In this document: piece after piece, positions 1 through 8,686 of the stretch | How positions within the stretch are numbered: the stretch's first letter is position 1 | Layout of the letters: every line of letters begins with the position of its first letter | Assembly (NCBI RefSeq): GCF_027923555.1 | Contig: NZ_AP025523.1 | Location: 62,001 to 126,000 of the forward strand | Source of the DNA: Vulcanimicrobium alpinum | GTDB lineage: Bacteria > Vulcanimicrobiota > Vulcanimicrobiia > Vulcanimicrobiales > Vulcanimicrobiaceae | Length of the DNA: 64,000 bases | Reading direction: 5' to 3' | Program-made: the position numbers and the translations under genes | Notes under the pieces: model-generated | What the model saw: the letters and a program-made list of their open reading frames with translations, nothing else | The model's database searches: none | What the model was told of the DNA's origin: nothing

Positions 1-252
1 GCCGTCGAAACCGCTGCGCCGGCGACCAAGCCGCGTACGCGCAAGACGACGGCGACAGCCGCCGGCGCGGCGAAGGCGCCCGCCAAGAAGGCCGCCGCGA
101 AAAAAACGACGGCGAAGAAGGCGACTGCCGAGAAAGCCGGCGCCGTGAAGGCGGCTCCGGCGAAGAAGGCGACCGCCGCGAAGAAGGCCGCGAGCGGCAC
201 GCGCAAGGCGCCTGCGGCGAAGAAAGCGACGACGACCCGGAAGAAACGCTGA
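1..252 (+). CDS. Lys/Ala/Thr-rich C-terminal tail of a DNA- or RNA-binding type protein (5' partial)
   Basis: The reading frame is open from the first base and ends at TGA 250-252. The visible 83 residues are almost only Ala, Lys, Thr, Arg and Pro, with AKKA/AKKT repeats like a histone-H1-type tail. Such tails occur on bacterial HU-like proteins, topoisomerase I and some other nucleic-acid-binding proteins; the folded domain lies outside the window, so the product cannot be named. The stop overlaps the presumed start of the next gene (CTGA), implying translational coupling. Confidence 0.6.
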   Translation, partial: AVETAAPATKPRTRKTTATAAGAAKAPAKKAAAKKTTAKKATAEKAGAVKAAPAKKATAAKKAASGTRKAPAAKKATTTRKKR

Positions 253-881
253 ACCTCGCGATCTTCGTCGACTACGACGGCACGATCACCGGCGTCGACA
301 CGTTCGATCTGCTGGTGCGTACCTTCGCGGGCGACGACGCATGGCACGGATTCGAGCGCGATCTGCGCGCCGGCCGCATCACGCTGCGCGAAGCCTTGGA
401 ACGCGAAGCCGCACTCGTGCGGCTCTCGCGCACCGAGGCGCTCGCGTTTCTGGAGCGGCACGCGCCGGTCGATCCGACGTTCGCGCCGTTCGTGCGGCGC
501 GCGCACGCGCACGGCGCGTCGGTCAGCGTCGTCTCGTCGGGGCTGCGGCAGATCATCGGCCCCGCGCTCGAGCGCGCGAGCGTCGACGTTCCGGTGTTCG
601 CGAACGACGTCGTCTTCGACGCGGACGGCTGGAAGCTGACGTTCCTCGACGATTCGGCGAACGGTCACGACAAGGCCGCGCGCGTCCGCGATGCACGCGA
701 CGCGGGGCTGCAGACCGTCTACATCGGCGACGGGATCAGCGATTTCGACGCGGCCCTCGCCGCCGACGTGCGCTTCGCGAAAGCCGGCCGCGCACTTGAG
801 CGCTACTGCCGCGACCAGGGCGTTGCAATGACGCCGTTCGCGACGTTCGCCGAGATCGACGTCGTGCCCGCGGAACGCTGA
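249..881 (+). CDS. HAD-superfamily phosphatase, MtnX/phosphoserine phosphatase-like
   Basis: The protein carries the HAD motif I as DYDGT near residue 10, the motif II region VSVVSSGL around residue 100, and a C-terminal GDGISDFDAA motif that supplies the Mg-binding acidic residues. This set and the size (about 210 residues) fit the MtnX-like (methionine salvage) or phosphoserine-phosphatase-like branch; the substrate cannot be read from sequence. The catalytic DYDGT lies upstream of the first in-frame GTG (315), so the real start must be further 5'. The only plausible codon is CTG 249, which overlaps the previous stop as CTGA. The start is therefore a non-standard, inferred one. Confidence 0.8.
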   Translation: MNLAIFVDYDGTITGVDTFDLLVRTFAGDDAWHGFERDLRAGRITLREALEREAALVRLSRTEALAFLERHAPVDPTFAPFVRRAHAHGASVSVVSSGLRQIIGPALERASVDVPVFANDVVFDADGWKLTFLDDSANGHDKAARVRDARDAGLQTVYIGDGISDFDAALAADVRFAKAGRALERYCRDQGVAMTPFATFAEIDVVPAER

Positions 882-945
882 GCCGAGCGCCGCGCGGGTC
901 GCGCGCAAAAACGTTGGGGCGCCGTACCGCTGCGAATCGAGGCGC

Positions 946-1844
946 ATGGGCGCGTGGGGAATCGGGCTGTACGCGAGCGATTTCGCGCAGGATCTGCGAA
1001 GCACGGTGCGGGCCGTCGCGCGCCTGCCGTTCGCGGCGGACGAACTGCTCTGACACGTGCGCGATGCCGAACCGCAAGCGGCCGACGATCCGGCGGATCC
1101 CGATCATACGGCGTTCTGGCTCGTCGGCGCCGATCAGTTCGCCAAGCGCGGGATCGACTGCGCGTCCGCGCGAGACCGGCGCTCGCGATCATCGACGACG
1201 GCAGCGACCTCGCAGCGATGGCCGCACGCGGGATGGACGAGAAGAGCCGCGCCAAACGGCGTGCCGCACTCGAGGAACTGCGCACGCGCACCGCTGCGCC
1301 CGTCGACGCCGCGGCGCGGCGAGGCGTGCTGCGAGCGCCGCAGGCGTTCGTCCTCGACGCCGGCGATTCGATCGTAGATCCGACCAGTGACGGCTCGCCG
1401 ATCAACCCGTACGCCGCCGGCAAGCCGTGGGCGTGGGTGCTGGAATGGAAGCAGGACGGCTGGGGAGCCTTCGTCGTGGCCGAACGCGGCCACGCGTTCG
1501 GATTCCTCGCTTGGTATCGTCCGCTCGTCGTCTGCGCGCAGCCGGCGGATCGACCCACACTTCGCGATCTGCTGCAGCCGTCGTTTCTCTGGCGCGCGCC
1601 GCGAGCGGGGGCGCTGACCGCGCGCCATGCGGCAAACATGCAGTTCGCGTCAGCCGGACGCGTCGCGCTCGATCCCGCGAAAGTCATCGCGGCGTTCGGC
1701 TCCTGCACGTCATCCCGCAGTAGTGCGGTCGATGATATCTCGATCGCCAACCATCTCGAGGCCCGCGAGCTCGCCGAGTTGCGGAAGACGCGGATCCGCG
1801 AGCCGGCGGTCGCCGCGCTCGCGGATCGCGTCGTCGACGCTTAG
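946..1844 (+). pseudogene. DUF4259-like protein, broken by an in-frame TGA and a frameshift
   Basis: Reading from ATG 946, the N-terminus MGAWGIGLYASDFAQDLR is typical of DUF4259 proteins. The frame meets TGA at 1051, continues convincingly in the same frame (HTAFWLVGADQFAKRGID, about 1108-1161), and then the sensible protein moves to another frame near 1165-1180 (ALAIIDDGSDLAAMAARG) and runs to TAG 1842-1844. The later part includes KPWAWVLEWKQDGWGAFVV. No single frame encodes the whole product, so as given the gene is inactive: either true decay or two local sequence errors. The 3' end overlaps the convergent S41 peptidase gene by 4 bases. Function of the family is unknown. Confidence 0.65.
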
Positions 1845-3271
1845 TGCGCGGTCGCGGCGGCGGGCCGCGCCGCGCCGTCCGTTTGTGCGATCCGGCCGTT
1901 GACGTACGTCAGCGCCGCCATGAGCTGCGGGTCGGTCTTGGGATCGCCCATCCGGATCCCTTTGAGTTCCTTCGGAAGCTCGCTGCGGATCTCGGGCTCG
2001 ATCCCGACGCTGTTGATGTCACGGCCCTTCGGCGTGAAGTAGCGCGCGGTCGTGATCTTCACCGCCGAGCCGTCGCGCATCGGGAAGATCGTCTGCACGA
2101 CGCCTTTCCCGAACGTCTTCACCCCGACGAGCGTCCCGACGCCGGCGTCCTGAATCGCACCGGCGGTGATCTCCGATGCCGAGGCGGTGTACTGGTTGAC
2201 GAGCACCGCGAGCGGCCGCGGCGCGATCGCGGTGTTCTCCGCGTCGTACTCCGTGTCGGTCCCGGCGCGCGACTGCACGCTGACGATCGGGCCGTTCGAG
2301 ATGAACTTCGACGCGACGTCGACCGCGGCGTTGAGATAGCCGCCGCCGTTGTAGCGAAGATCGAGGACGTACGCCTTCGCGCCTTGCGCGTCGAGGCGCT
2401 TGAGCGCGGTCGAAAGCTCGGCGCCGGTCGTCTGCCCGAAGACCGAGAGATCGACGTAGCCGACGGCGCCCGGCAGCATCTTCGAGGCGACGCTGGGCTG
2501 GTGGATCGTGTCGCGCGTGATCGTCACCGGCTCGAGATCTTTGCCGGCGCGCTGAATCGTCAGACGCACGCGCGTCCCCGGATCGCCGCGCAGCGCCTGC
2601 GTCACGCGCTTCTGCTGCAGTTCGACCGTCGTCGCGCCTTCGAGAAGTGCGGGGACCGGCTTGCCGTCGATCGCGGTGATCGCATCTTCCGGCAGCACGC
2701 CGGCCTTGTCGGACGGACCGTCGAGGATGACGTTCTCGATGTGCAGGAACTTCGTCTTGTCGTCGATCGAATACGAGATCCCGACGCCGCCGAACGACGT
2801 GCCGTCGAGCCCCTCGTTGAGCGCCGCGTACTCTTTCGGCGTCAGGAAGACCGTGTAGCGATCCTTCACTGACGAGAGCACGCCGGTGATCGCGGCGTAG
2901 GTGATCTGCGTCGAACCGGAGAGTGAATCGGCCGGTTCGAGTTTGGGCGCATAGGCGGCGACGGCGGTCGAAACCTCGCGCTGCAGCGCTTCCGCCGTCC
3001 TCGCATCGTCGCCGCCGGCGCGTGCCTGCGGCAGCGTCGGGTTCGCGACGTGTTTCTTCTTGAGGTACTCGATCATCGACGTGCGCGCGCCGTCGAGCGC
3101 GGCCTGCGCGTCGACCTTCTTGTAGAAGTCCGATGAGAGGCGCGCGTAGCTCTCGATGAGTTCTTGCGTCTGCCCTTGCGTCATCGCCACGGCGGCGGGT
3201 GTCGCCGCGGGGACCGGTGCGGTCGCGAGTCCCAGCAGCGCGGCGAGGGCCAAGGGTACGAGGCGGTTCAT
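1841..3271 (-). CDS. S41 carboxy-terminal processing peptidase (second copy)
   Basis: This 476-residue exported protease has an N-terminal hydrophobic signal peptide (MNRLVPLALAALLGLATAP), a PDZ region around residues 150-235 (FGGVGISY...GVLPEDAITAIDGKPV), and a C-terminal S41 catalytic core. The predicted Ser-Lys dyad is Ser364 (in YTASASEIT) and Lys389 (in KTFGKGVVQ), with Gln393 following; the 25-residue spacing equals that of known CtpA/CtpB enzymes. Such enzymes trim C-termini of envelope proteins. Its start overlaps the stop of the upstream paralogue by 4 bases (ATGA), so the two are translated together. Confidence 0.92.
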   Translation of the reverse strand: MNRLVPLALAALLGLATAPVPAATPAAVAMTQGQTQELIESYARLSSDFYKKVDAQAALDGARTSMIEYLKKKHVANPTLPQARAGGDDARTAEALQREVSTAVAAYAPKLEPADSLSGSTQITYAAITGVLSSVKDRYTVFLTPKEYAALNEGLDGTSFGGVGISYSIDDKTKFLHIENVILDGPSDKAGVLPEDAITAIDGKPVPALLEGATTVELQQKRVTQALRGDPGTRVRLTIQRAGKDLEPVTITRDTIHQPSVASKMLPGAVGYVDLSVFGQTTGAELSTALKRLDAQGAKAYVLDLRYNGGGYLNAAVDVASKFISNGPIVSVQSRAGTDTEYDAENTAIAPRPLAVLVNQYTASASEITAGAIQDAGVGTLVGVKTFGKGVVQTIFPMRDGSAVKITTARYFTPKGRDINSVGIEPEIRSELPKELKGIRMGDPKTDPQLMAALTYVNGRIAQTDGAARPAAATAH

Positions 3272-4692
3272 GAGGAGGCGTCCTTTGCGATGATCTGTTT
3301 TGCGGCGGTCAGCTGTTTGTCGGCCGGGGTGTCGATGATCGGCAGGTCGACGCGCTGGGTCACCGTGACGTCGGGCTGGATGCCCTTGTGATGGATGTCG
3401 CGTCCCTTCGGGGTGACGTAGCGCGCGGTCGTGATCTTCAGCGCGCCCTTGTCGGGGAGGTTGTAGAGACTCTGAACGACGCCCTTACCGAACGTCTTCT
3501 CGCCGACGAGCGTCCCGACGCCGTAGTCCTGCACCGCACCGGCCGTGATCTCCGACGCGCTCGCCGTGTAGCGGTTCACCAGCACCACCAGCGGCTTCGC
3601 GCCGATGGCGTTGCCCGTCGCGCTGCGCACGTCGCGGTTTCCCGCGCGGTCGATCGTCGCGACGATCGTCCCCTGCGGGATGAACAGGCTCGAGATGTCG
3701 ACGGCCGCATCGAGCAGACCGCCGCCGTTGTAGCGCAGGTCGAGGATATAGCCGCGCACGTTGCGGCGCTTGCCGTCGAGAAACGCCTGGCGCACTTCCT
3801 GCGCCGAGTTCGAGCCGAAGTCGGAGAGGCGGACGTACTCGATCCCGTCTTCGACCTTCGCACGGATCGACGGCACGCGGATCTGCGCACGCATCACGTG
3901 CACGGTGGTCGTCGCGCTGGTAGCGTGCCGCTTGATCGTGAGCGCGACCGTCGATCCGTTGGGGCCGCGGATCTCGCGCTCGACGGTGTCGAGCTTCTGT
4001 CCCGACGTCGACTTGCCGTCGACGGCGAGGATCGCGTCGCCCGCGCGGATACCGGCTTTGATCGCGGGGTTGCCGTCGATCGGGTCGACCAGCACCGCTC
4101 CGGTCTTCGCGTCCTGCACGATGTAGACGCCGATCCCGCCGAAATCGCCGCCGTGGAGCTGCTCGTCGAGGCCGCTGATCTCTTGCGGCGACAGGTATGT
4201 CGTGTACGGATCGCCGAGGCCGTTGAGCATCCCGGTCAGCGCGACTTGCGTGTAGGTGTCGCGCGGCGCGACGGACGCGTAGCGCTGCTGCACGCTGGCC
4301 AGCGTGTTCTCGAGGATCGCGAGATCGCGCGAGCGCTCGCCGGTCGCGGTGCTCTGCGGCACCTGCGGGCTCGCGACTTTTTTCGACTGCAGAAACTTGA
4401 CCAGCGCCGTGTGCTCGCCGGTGACCAGCAAGTTGTCGGCGACGGGCTTGTAGTACGCGTGCTCGACCTGCTCGTATGCCAGCACGATCATCTGGTGCTG
4501 GGGGTCGCCGCGACCGAGCAGCGTGGAGAGATCGAGGCCGATGACCTTGCGGTCACCGATCACGACGGTCGGTGCGGCGGCGGTGCCGAGGGGATCGGCG
4601 GACGCGCCGGCGCGCCCCGCGTACGCGGCGCCGCCGAGCGCGGCGGCGAGAACGACCAGGGCGGCAGACAACAGTCGAATGCGGGCGGTCAA
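3268..4692 (-). CDS. S41 carboxy-terminal processing peptidase (first copy)
   Basis: The 474-residue protein has an N-terminal signal/anchor (LLSAALVVLAAALGGAAYA), a PDZ domain (GGIGVYIV...GIRAGDAILAVDGK), and an S41 core with catalytic Ser378 (YTASASEIT), Lys403 (TFGKG) and Gln407. It is a tandem paralogue of the gene that follows it and lies downstream of the M23 hydrolase in the same direction, separated by about 150 bases holding two hairpins. In several bacteria Ctp proteases control the level of cell-wall hydrolases, so joint placement with ftsEX and an EnvC-like protein is coherent; the pairing of function here is inference. Confidence 0.92.
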   Translation of the reverse strand: MTARIRLLSAALVVLAAALGGAAYAGRAGASADPLGTAAAPTVVIGDRKVIGLDLSTLLGRGDPQHQMIVLAYEQVEHAYYKPVADNLLVTGEHTALVKFLQSKKVASPQVPQSTATGERSRDLAILENTLASVQQRYASVAPRDTYTQVALTGMLNGLGDPYTTYLSPQEISGLDEQLHGGDFGGIGVYIVQDAKTGAVLVDPIDGNPAIKAGIRAGDAILAVDGKSTSGQKLDTVEREIRGPNGSTVALTIKRHATSATTTVHVMRAQIRVPSIRAKVEDGIEYVRLSDFGSNSAQEVRQAFLDGKRRNVRGYILDLRYNGGGLLDAAVDISSLFIPQGTIVATIDRAGNRDVRSATGNAIGAKPLVVLVNRYTASASEITAGAVQDYGVGTLVGEKTFGKGVVQSLYNLPDKGALKITTARYVTPKGRDIHHKGIQPDVTVTQRVDLPIIDTPADKQLTAAKQIIAKDASS

Positions 4693-4800
4693 ACGGCGGT
4701 CCTTGTGGCGCGAGTGGGCGTGGACTTGCAGTATATCCGTAGAACCCGCCTCGCACGCGCTTTGTTCCAGCCGATCATGGAGGCTTAACGGTGCCGCCGT

Positions 4801-4845
4801 TCCCTCCGAGGGACCTGTGATCCAGCCCCCGTCAGGGTGACGGGG
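4801..4845. other. Two adjacent inverted repeats between the M23 gene and the S41 pair
   Basis: TCCCTC-C-GAGGGA lies at 4801-4813 and a perfect 8-bp stem CCCCGTCA-GGG-TGACGGGG at 4827-4845, directly after the M23 stop codon. Neither is followed by a T-run on the minus strand, so this looks more like an RNA-processing or stability hairpin, or a partial attenuator, than a full terminator. Confidence 0.45.
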
Positions 4846-6042
4846 TCAGCGCAGGTAGCTCATCGGGTCGACGGGCTGGCCGTGCAGGTCGACCTGGAAG
4901 TGGAGGTGCGGGCCGGTCGCGTCGCCGGTCGCCCCGGCGGCGCCGATCGCTTGCCCGCGCTGGACGTCCTGTCCGACGCCCACGAAGATCTGCGACATGT
5001 GGCAGTAGAGCGTCGAGAGCCCGCCGCCGTGGTCGATCGCGACCATGTTCCCGCAGTTGCCCTGATAGCTCGCGACGATCACGTGACCGCCGGCGGCCGC
5101 CGCGATCGTCGTCCCGGTGGGGACGCCGATGTCGATCCCGGCATGGAGGATCATGCGGTGGAACACCGGGTGCATGCGGTAGCCGAACGGCGAGGTGATC
5201 GGCCCCGACAGCGGCCACATCAGTTGGCCGGGTGCGCCCGGTTCGGGCGGGACTTCCTGGCCGGCGAGCCGCGCCGCGCGGCGCCGCGCTTCCCGCTCGG
5301 CTTCCAGCTCGCGCTGCTTCTCGAGGACGAGCGCGTTGAGCTGCGCTTCCTCTTCCTCCGACATCGAGTCGAGCTGCTGGACCTCGTTCTGCACCTGCGC
5401 GCGCTGCTGATCGGCGGCCGCGAGCAGCAGCGTCCGCTGCTGCGCCAGACTGTCGAGCGCGAGCCGCTGCTGGTGCACCTGGCTTTCCTGAGACTGCAGT
5501 TCGGCCCGCGCGCCGAGCAGCGAACCCTGCAGCGTCGCGACCTGTTTTTCGTCGGCGCGGCGCGCGCGGATCGTCGCCTCGTTCGCCTTCACCAGGAACC
5601 GGATGTCGTTCCAGCGTTCGACGAAATCGGCGAAGGAGCGCGCGCTGAGCAGGACGTCGAGATAGCCGAGGTCGCCGTGTTCGTACGCGTCGACCAGGCG
5701 CCGCGAGAGCGCGTCCTGGTGGCGATGCAGGGTCTTGCGCGCGGCGTCGAGCTGGATCGTGTTCCACGCCAGCTTGCGCTGCGTCGACCGCATCTGCGTC
5801 TCGAGATCGCCGAGATGGGCGTTGACCGAGGCGATGTTGCGGTTGGTCGCGGCGAGCTGGCCGGCGATCGCGGTGACGCGCGACCGTGCGTCGTCGAGCT
5901 GCGCCCGCTTCTGATGAAGCTGGACGTGCACCGCATGGATTTTCGCCTTCTGCGCTTGGATCTTCTCGTCGACGTGGCTGTGCGCGCGGACCGCGCACGG
6001 CACCAGCGCGACGGCGAGCGCGAGGGCGACCGCGCGGCGCAT
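4846..6042 (-). CDS. EnvC-like M23 peptidoglycan hydrolase with N-terminal coiled coil
   Basis: The start ATG at 6042 gives a clean signal peptide (MRRAVALALAVALVPCAVRA). Residues about 25-270 are a long Gln/Glu/Arg-rich coiled coil, followed by an M23 (LytM) domain. The zinc site is complete: His300 and Asp304 (HAGID), and His379/His381 (HLH). E. coli EnvC has a degenerate LytM domain and only activates amidases; here the metal ligands are present, so the protein may itself cut peptidoglycan, as in FtsEX-controlled hydrolases of Gram-positive bacteria. It lies in one operon with ftsE and ftsX, starting 2 bases after the response regulator stop. Confidence 0.9.
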   Translation of the reverse strand: MRRAVALALAVALVPCAVRAHSHVDEKIQAQKAKIHAVHVQLHQKRAQLDDARSRVTAIAGQLAATNRNIASVNAHLGDLETQMRSTQRKLAWNTIQLDAARKTLHRHQDALSRRLVDAYEHGDLGYLDVLLSARSFADFVERWNDIRFLVKANEATIRARRADEKQVATLQGSLLGARAELQSQESQVHQQRLALDSLAQQRTLLLAAADQQRAQVQNEVQQLDSMSEEEEAQLNALVLEKQRELEAEREARRRAARLAGQEVPPEPGAPGQLMWPLSGPITSPFGYRMHPVFHRMILHAGIDIGVPTGTTIAAAAGGHVIVASYQGNCGNMVAIDHGGGLSTLYCHMSQIFVGVGQDVQRGQAIGAAGATGDATGPHLHFQVDLHGQPVDPMSYLR

Positions 6043-6044
6043 CC

Positions 6045-6959
6045 TCAGCGGAGCTCCGCTTCGCTCACGACGACCGAGCCGCGCCGGCGTTTGGCTTCTT
6101 TCTTTACCGCGGCGGCGCGTTCGCCGATCTGCTCGTACGTCGAGGGGAAACGCGAACCGTTCACGATCGCGATCGAGACCGTGCAGCACGGGACGCGCGT
6201 GTCGCGCTGGACGGTGCGGATCTCGCGGTCGAACGCCGCGACGATCGATTCGCCGACCTCCCGCGCGCGCGCCGGCGCGACGATCACGACGAAGTCGTCG
6301 CCGCCGACGTGACCGACGAAGTCGTCCGCGGCGCCGTGCTTGCGCACCGCCTCCGCGATCGTCGTCGCCGTCAGCACGATCACCTGATCGCCGCTGGCGA
6401 AGCCGAACGCGTCGTTGAACGCTTTGAAGCCGTCGAGGTCGATGTACAGCACCGACCAGGGCGTGCGGGCGGCGAGCCGGCTGCGGATCTCGGCCTCGAT
6501 CGGTCCGTTGGCGGGAAGCTTCGTAAGCGGCTGGAGCGCGGCGTCTTCGGCGGCCCGGCGGATCTTGCCGCGCACGCGCGCCATCATCTCTTCGGGGGCG
6601 AACGGCTTGACGACGACGTCGTCGGCGCCGGCGTCGAGCCCGCGGATCGCGTCGTCCGGATGCATCCTCGCGGAGAGGACGATCACCGGGACGTTGGCAC
6701 CCTGCGGATGCCGGCGGATCGTGCGGACGAGCTCGGAACCGTTGCCGGCGGCGGGCAGGACGTCGACGACGATCGCATCGGGCCGCTGCGAGTCGAGCAC
6801 CGCCAATGCGCTCGCCGCGTCGTGCACGTCGACGACGTCGTAGCCGACGACCTCGAAGTTGGCGCGCAGGATCTCGCGCAGCCGCGTGTCGTCGTCGACG
6901 ATGAGGATCGTCCCCTCGCAGGGCGCGCGGCGTTCGCCTGACGCAAAGCGCAGGTTCAC
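6045..6959 (-). CDS. Response regulator with C-terminal degenerate GGDEF domain
   Basis: The likely start is GTG at 6959, overlapping the ftsX stop as GTGA; the long upstream extension seen in this frame is only the shadow of ftsX. The 304-residue protein has a receiver domain (ILIVDDD, phosphoacceptor Asp in VVDVLPA, Lys in VVKPF) and a C-terminal diguanylate-cyclase-like domain. The active-site loop reads GGDDF instead of GG(D/E)EF, so the conserved Glu is Asp; the domain may be inactive, weak, or a sensor or nucleotide-binding module. An in-operon signalling protein between FtsX and the hydrolase is unusual and suggests control of the FtsEX-hydrolase system. Confidence 0.87.
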   Translation of the reverse strand: MNLRFASGERRAPCEGTILIVDDDTRLREILRANFEVVGYDVVDVHDAASALAVLDSQRPDAIVVDVLPAAGNGSELVRTIRRHPQGANVPVIVLSARMHPDDAIRGLDAGADDVVVKPFAPEEMMARVRGKIRRAAEDAALQPLTKLPANGPIEAEIRSRLAARTPWSVLYIDLDGFKAFNDAFGFASGDQVIVLTATTIAEAVRKHGAADDFVGHVGGDDFVVIVAPARAREVGESIVAAFDREIRTVQRDTRVPCCTVSIAIVNGSRFPSTYEQIGERAAAVKKEAKRRRGSVVVSEAELR

Positions 6960-7828
6960 GTGCGCAGGTGCCGTCCGACCGAGAACCACGAGGCCAGCAG
7001 CCCCACCGCCGCGCCGACCGCCAGCAGTTCCAGGCACAGCGCGGTCTCGTTGACGTGGAAGGTGACGAACGCGAGGGTCTGCGCGAGTTTGGGGACGACT
7101 TGACGTTCCGCGACCGCGAGGACGCCGATCGCGAGCCCCGCGCCCAGGACGCCGGCGAGGATGCCCTCCGCGATGAACGGCATGCGGATGTACATGTTCG
7201 TCGCGCCGACCAATTGCATGATCGCGATCTCGCGGCGCCGCGCGAACACCGTGAGGCGGATCGTGTTGGCGATAACGATCGCCGCGGAGAGCGAGAGCAG
7301 CGCGATCAGCGCGATCCCGGCGCGGCCGAGCACCGCCGCCGTCTTCAGCAGTTTCTGCACCGTGTCGGCGGCGTAGTCGGTCTTCGCGACGCGCGGGTCT
7401 TTCGCGATCCACGCGGCGACCGCCGGGACGAGATCGGCGTCCTTCGCCTGCACGTGATAGGTGTTCGGGAGCGGGTTCGAGGTCAGCAGCGAGGTGTCGA
7501 AATCGCGTCCGAGCACCTGCTGCATGCGTTTGATGCCCTGCGCTTTGGGGACGTACGTCGCGCGCGCGATCCGGCGGTCGCGCGCGAACTTCGTCGCCAG
7601 CGCCCTGGCCTTCGCGTCGTCGACGTCGTCTTTCAAATAGACGGCGATCTCAATCTGCGAGAGGACGCCGGTGCCGAACGTCTGGATCGTTTCGCGCACG
7701 TACAGGAACGAGCCCAGCAGGACGATCGTGACCGCGACGGTCCCGATCGCCGTGAACTGCATCCCCGCGTTGCGGGTGAAGTTCGCGAGAACCTCACCCA
7801 GGAAGAACCGCAGTCTGCCCCAGTCCAC
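6956..7828 (-). CDS. ftsX: Cell division ABC transporter permease FtsX
   Basis: The 290-residue protein has the FtsX layout: a short cytoplasmic N-terminus (RLRFFLGEVLANFTRN), TM1 near residues 25-45, an extracytoplasmic loop of about 120 residues (EIAVYLKDDVDDAKA...), then three C-terminal membrane segments with the cytoplasmic signature TVFARRREIAIMQLVGAT. FtsX partners with FtsE and passes conformational change to periplasmic wall hydrolases during division. It overlaps ftsE by 35 bases (GTG start) and the response regulator by 4 bases. Confidence 0.95.
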   Translation of the reverse strand: MDWGRLRFFLGEVLANFTRNAGMQFTAIGTVAVTIVLLGSFLYVRETIQTFGTGVLSQIEIAVYLKDDVDDAKARALATKFARDRRIARATYVPKAQGIKRMQQVLGRDFDTSLLTSNPLPNTYHVQAKDADLVPAVAAWIAKDPRVAKTDYAADTVQKLLKTAAVLGRAGIALIALLSLSAAIVIANTIRLTVFARRREIAIMQLVGATNMYIRMPFIAEGILAGVLGAGLAIGVLAVAERQVVPKLAQTLAFVTFHVNETALCLELLAVGAAVGLLASWFSVGRHLRT

Positions 7829-8504
7829 GGAAATAGTATCCTCGCTCGTCGTCGTGCAGGATGCGCCCGTGTTCCAGCCGCACGACGCGGCGGCGCATCC
7901 GGTCGACGACCGGTTGGTTGTGGGTGGCGACGACGACCGTCGTGCCCTTGAGGTTGATCCGCTGGAGCAGCTCCATGATCTCGGTCGTGTTCGACGGATC
8001 GAGGTTCCCGGTCGGCTCGTCGCACAGCAGCAGCTTCGGATTTCCGACCAGCGCTCGCGCGATCGCGGCGCGCTGCTGTTCGCCGCCGGAGAGTTCCGAG
8101 GGGAACATCCGGCTCTTGTGCGAGAGGCCGACGAGGTCGAGCGACCGCGGCACCATCCGCATCACGTCGCGCGTGCGCGTGCCGGTGACTTGCAGGGCGA
8201 ACGCGACGTTCTCCCACACCGTCTTGTGCGAGAGAAGTTTGAAGTCCTGAAACACCACACCGATGTTGCGGCGCAGTCTGGGCACCCTGCCGCGGCGCAG
8301 CGTGTCGACGCGGATGCCGTCGACGACGACCTCACCCGAGGTCGGAACCTCTTCGCGGTACATCAGTTTGAGCAACGACGATTTCCCGGTGCCCGAATGG
8401 CCCACCAGAAAGACGAAGCTGCCTTTCTCGATTTCGAGATCGACGTCGTCGAGCGCTCGGGTGCCGTTGGGGTACACGAGCGAAACGCCGCGGAGTTTGA
8501 TCAT
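7794..8504 (-). CDS. ftsE: Cell division ATP-binding protein FtsE
   Basis: An ABC ATPase of about 236 residues with Walker A GHSGTGKS, Q-loop region VVFQDFKLL, signature LSGGEQQR, Walker B LLLCDEP and switch His (VVATHN). The sequence IKLRGVSLVYPNGTRALDDVDL is typical of FtsE. I chose ATG 8504; a GTG at 8519 would add five residues. It heads the minus-strand envelope operon (ftsE-ftsX-regulator-M23-S41-S41) and is divergent from the peroxiredoxin gene. Confidence 0.95.
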   Translation of the reverse strand: MIKLRGVSLVYPNGTRALDDVDLEIEKGSFVFLVGHSGTGKSSLLKLMYREEVPTSGEVVVDGIRVDTLRRGRVPRLRRNIGVVFQDFKLLSHKTVWENVAFALQVTGTRTRDVMRMVPRSLDLVGLSHKSRMFPSELSGGEQQRAAIARALVGNPKLLLCDEPTGNLDPSNTTEIMELLQRINLKGTTVVVATHNQPVVDRMRRRVVRLEHGRILHDDERGYYFRGLGQTAVLPG

Positions 8505-8612
8505 GTGGTCAACAGCCACTCCGGGGTCAAGTTACGTTCGTATTGGGCGGGTGCAGGCCGATACCTGCGGGTCCGTCTCCCGGTGTTCGGCGCGGCGGAT
8601 GAAAAACGTGAC

Positions 8613-8634
8613 GCTCCGGAGAGGGGCCCGGAGC
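8613..8634. other. Inverted repeat in the leader of the peroxiredoxin gene
   Basis: GCTCCGG (8613-8619) and CCGGAGC (8628-8634) form a 7-bp stem with an 8-base loop, about 50 bases upstream of the peroxiredoxin ATG and inside the 182-base gap between the divergent ftsE and peroxiredoxin genes. It could be a 5'-leader hairpin or an operator; nothing in the sequence decides this. Confidence 0.3.
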
Positions 8635-8686
8635 ACAGAACGGAAGCGGCTTTCTCGGCGTCTCTCTGGTCGGAGGTTTGAGTTTC

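Noticed and set aside
1051-1053. TGA recoded as an amino acid (Trp or selenocysteine)
   Set aside because: Many well-defined genes in the window end in TGA, both suspect genes also carry frameshifts, and no SECIS-like element or selenium gene is seen.
6960-7412. N-terminal extension of the response regulator
   Set aside because: The extension is an out-of-frame reading of ftsX; the GTG at 6959 overlapping the ftsX stop is a better start.
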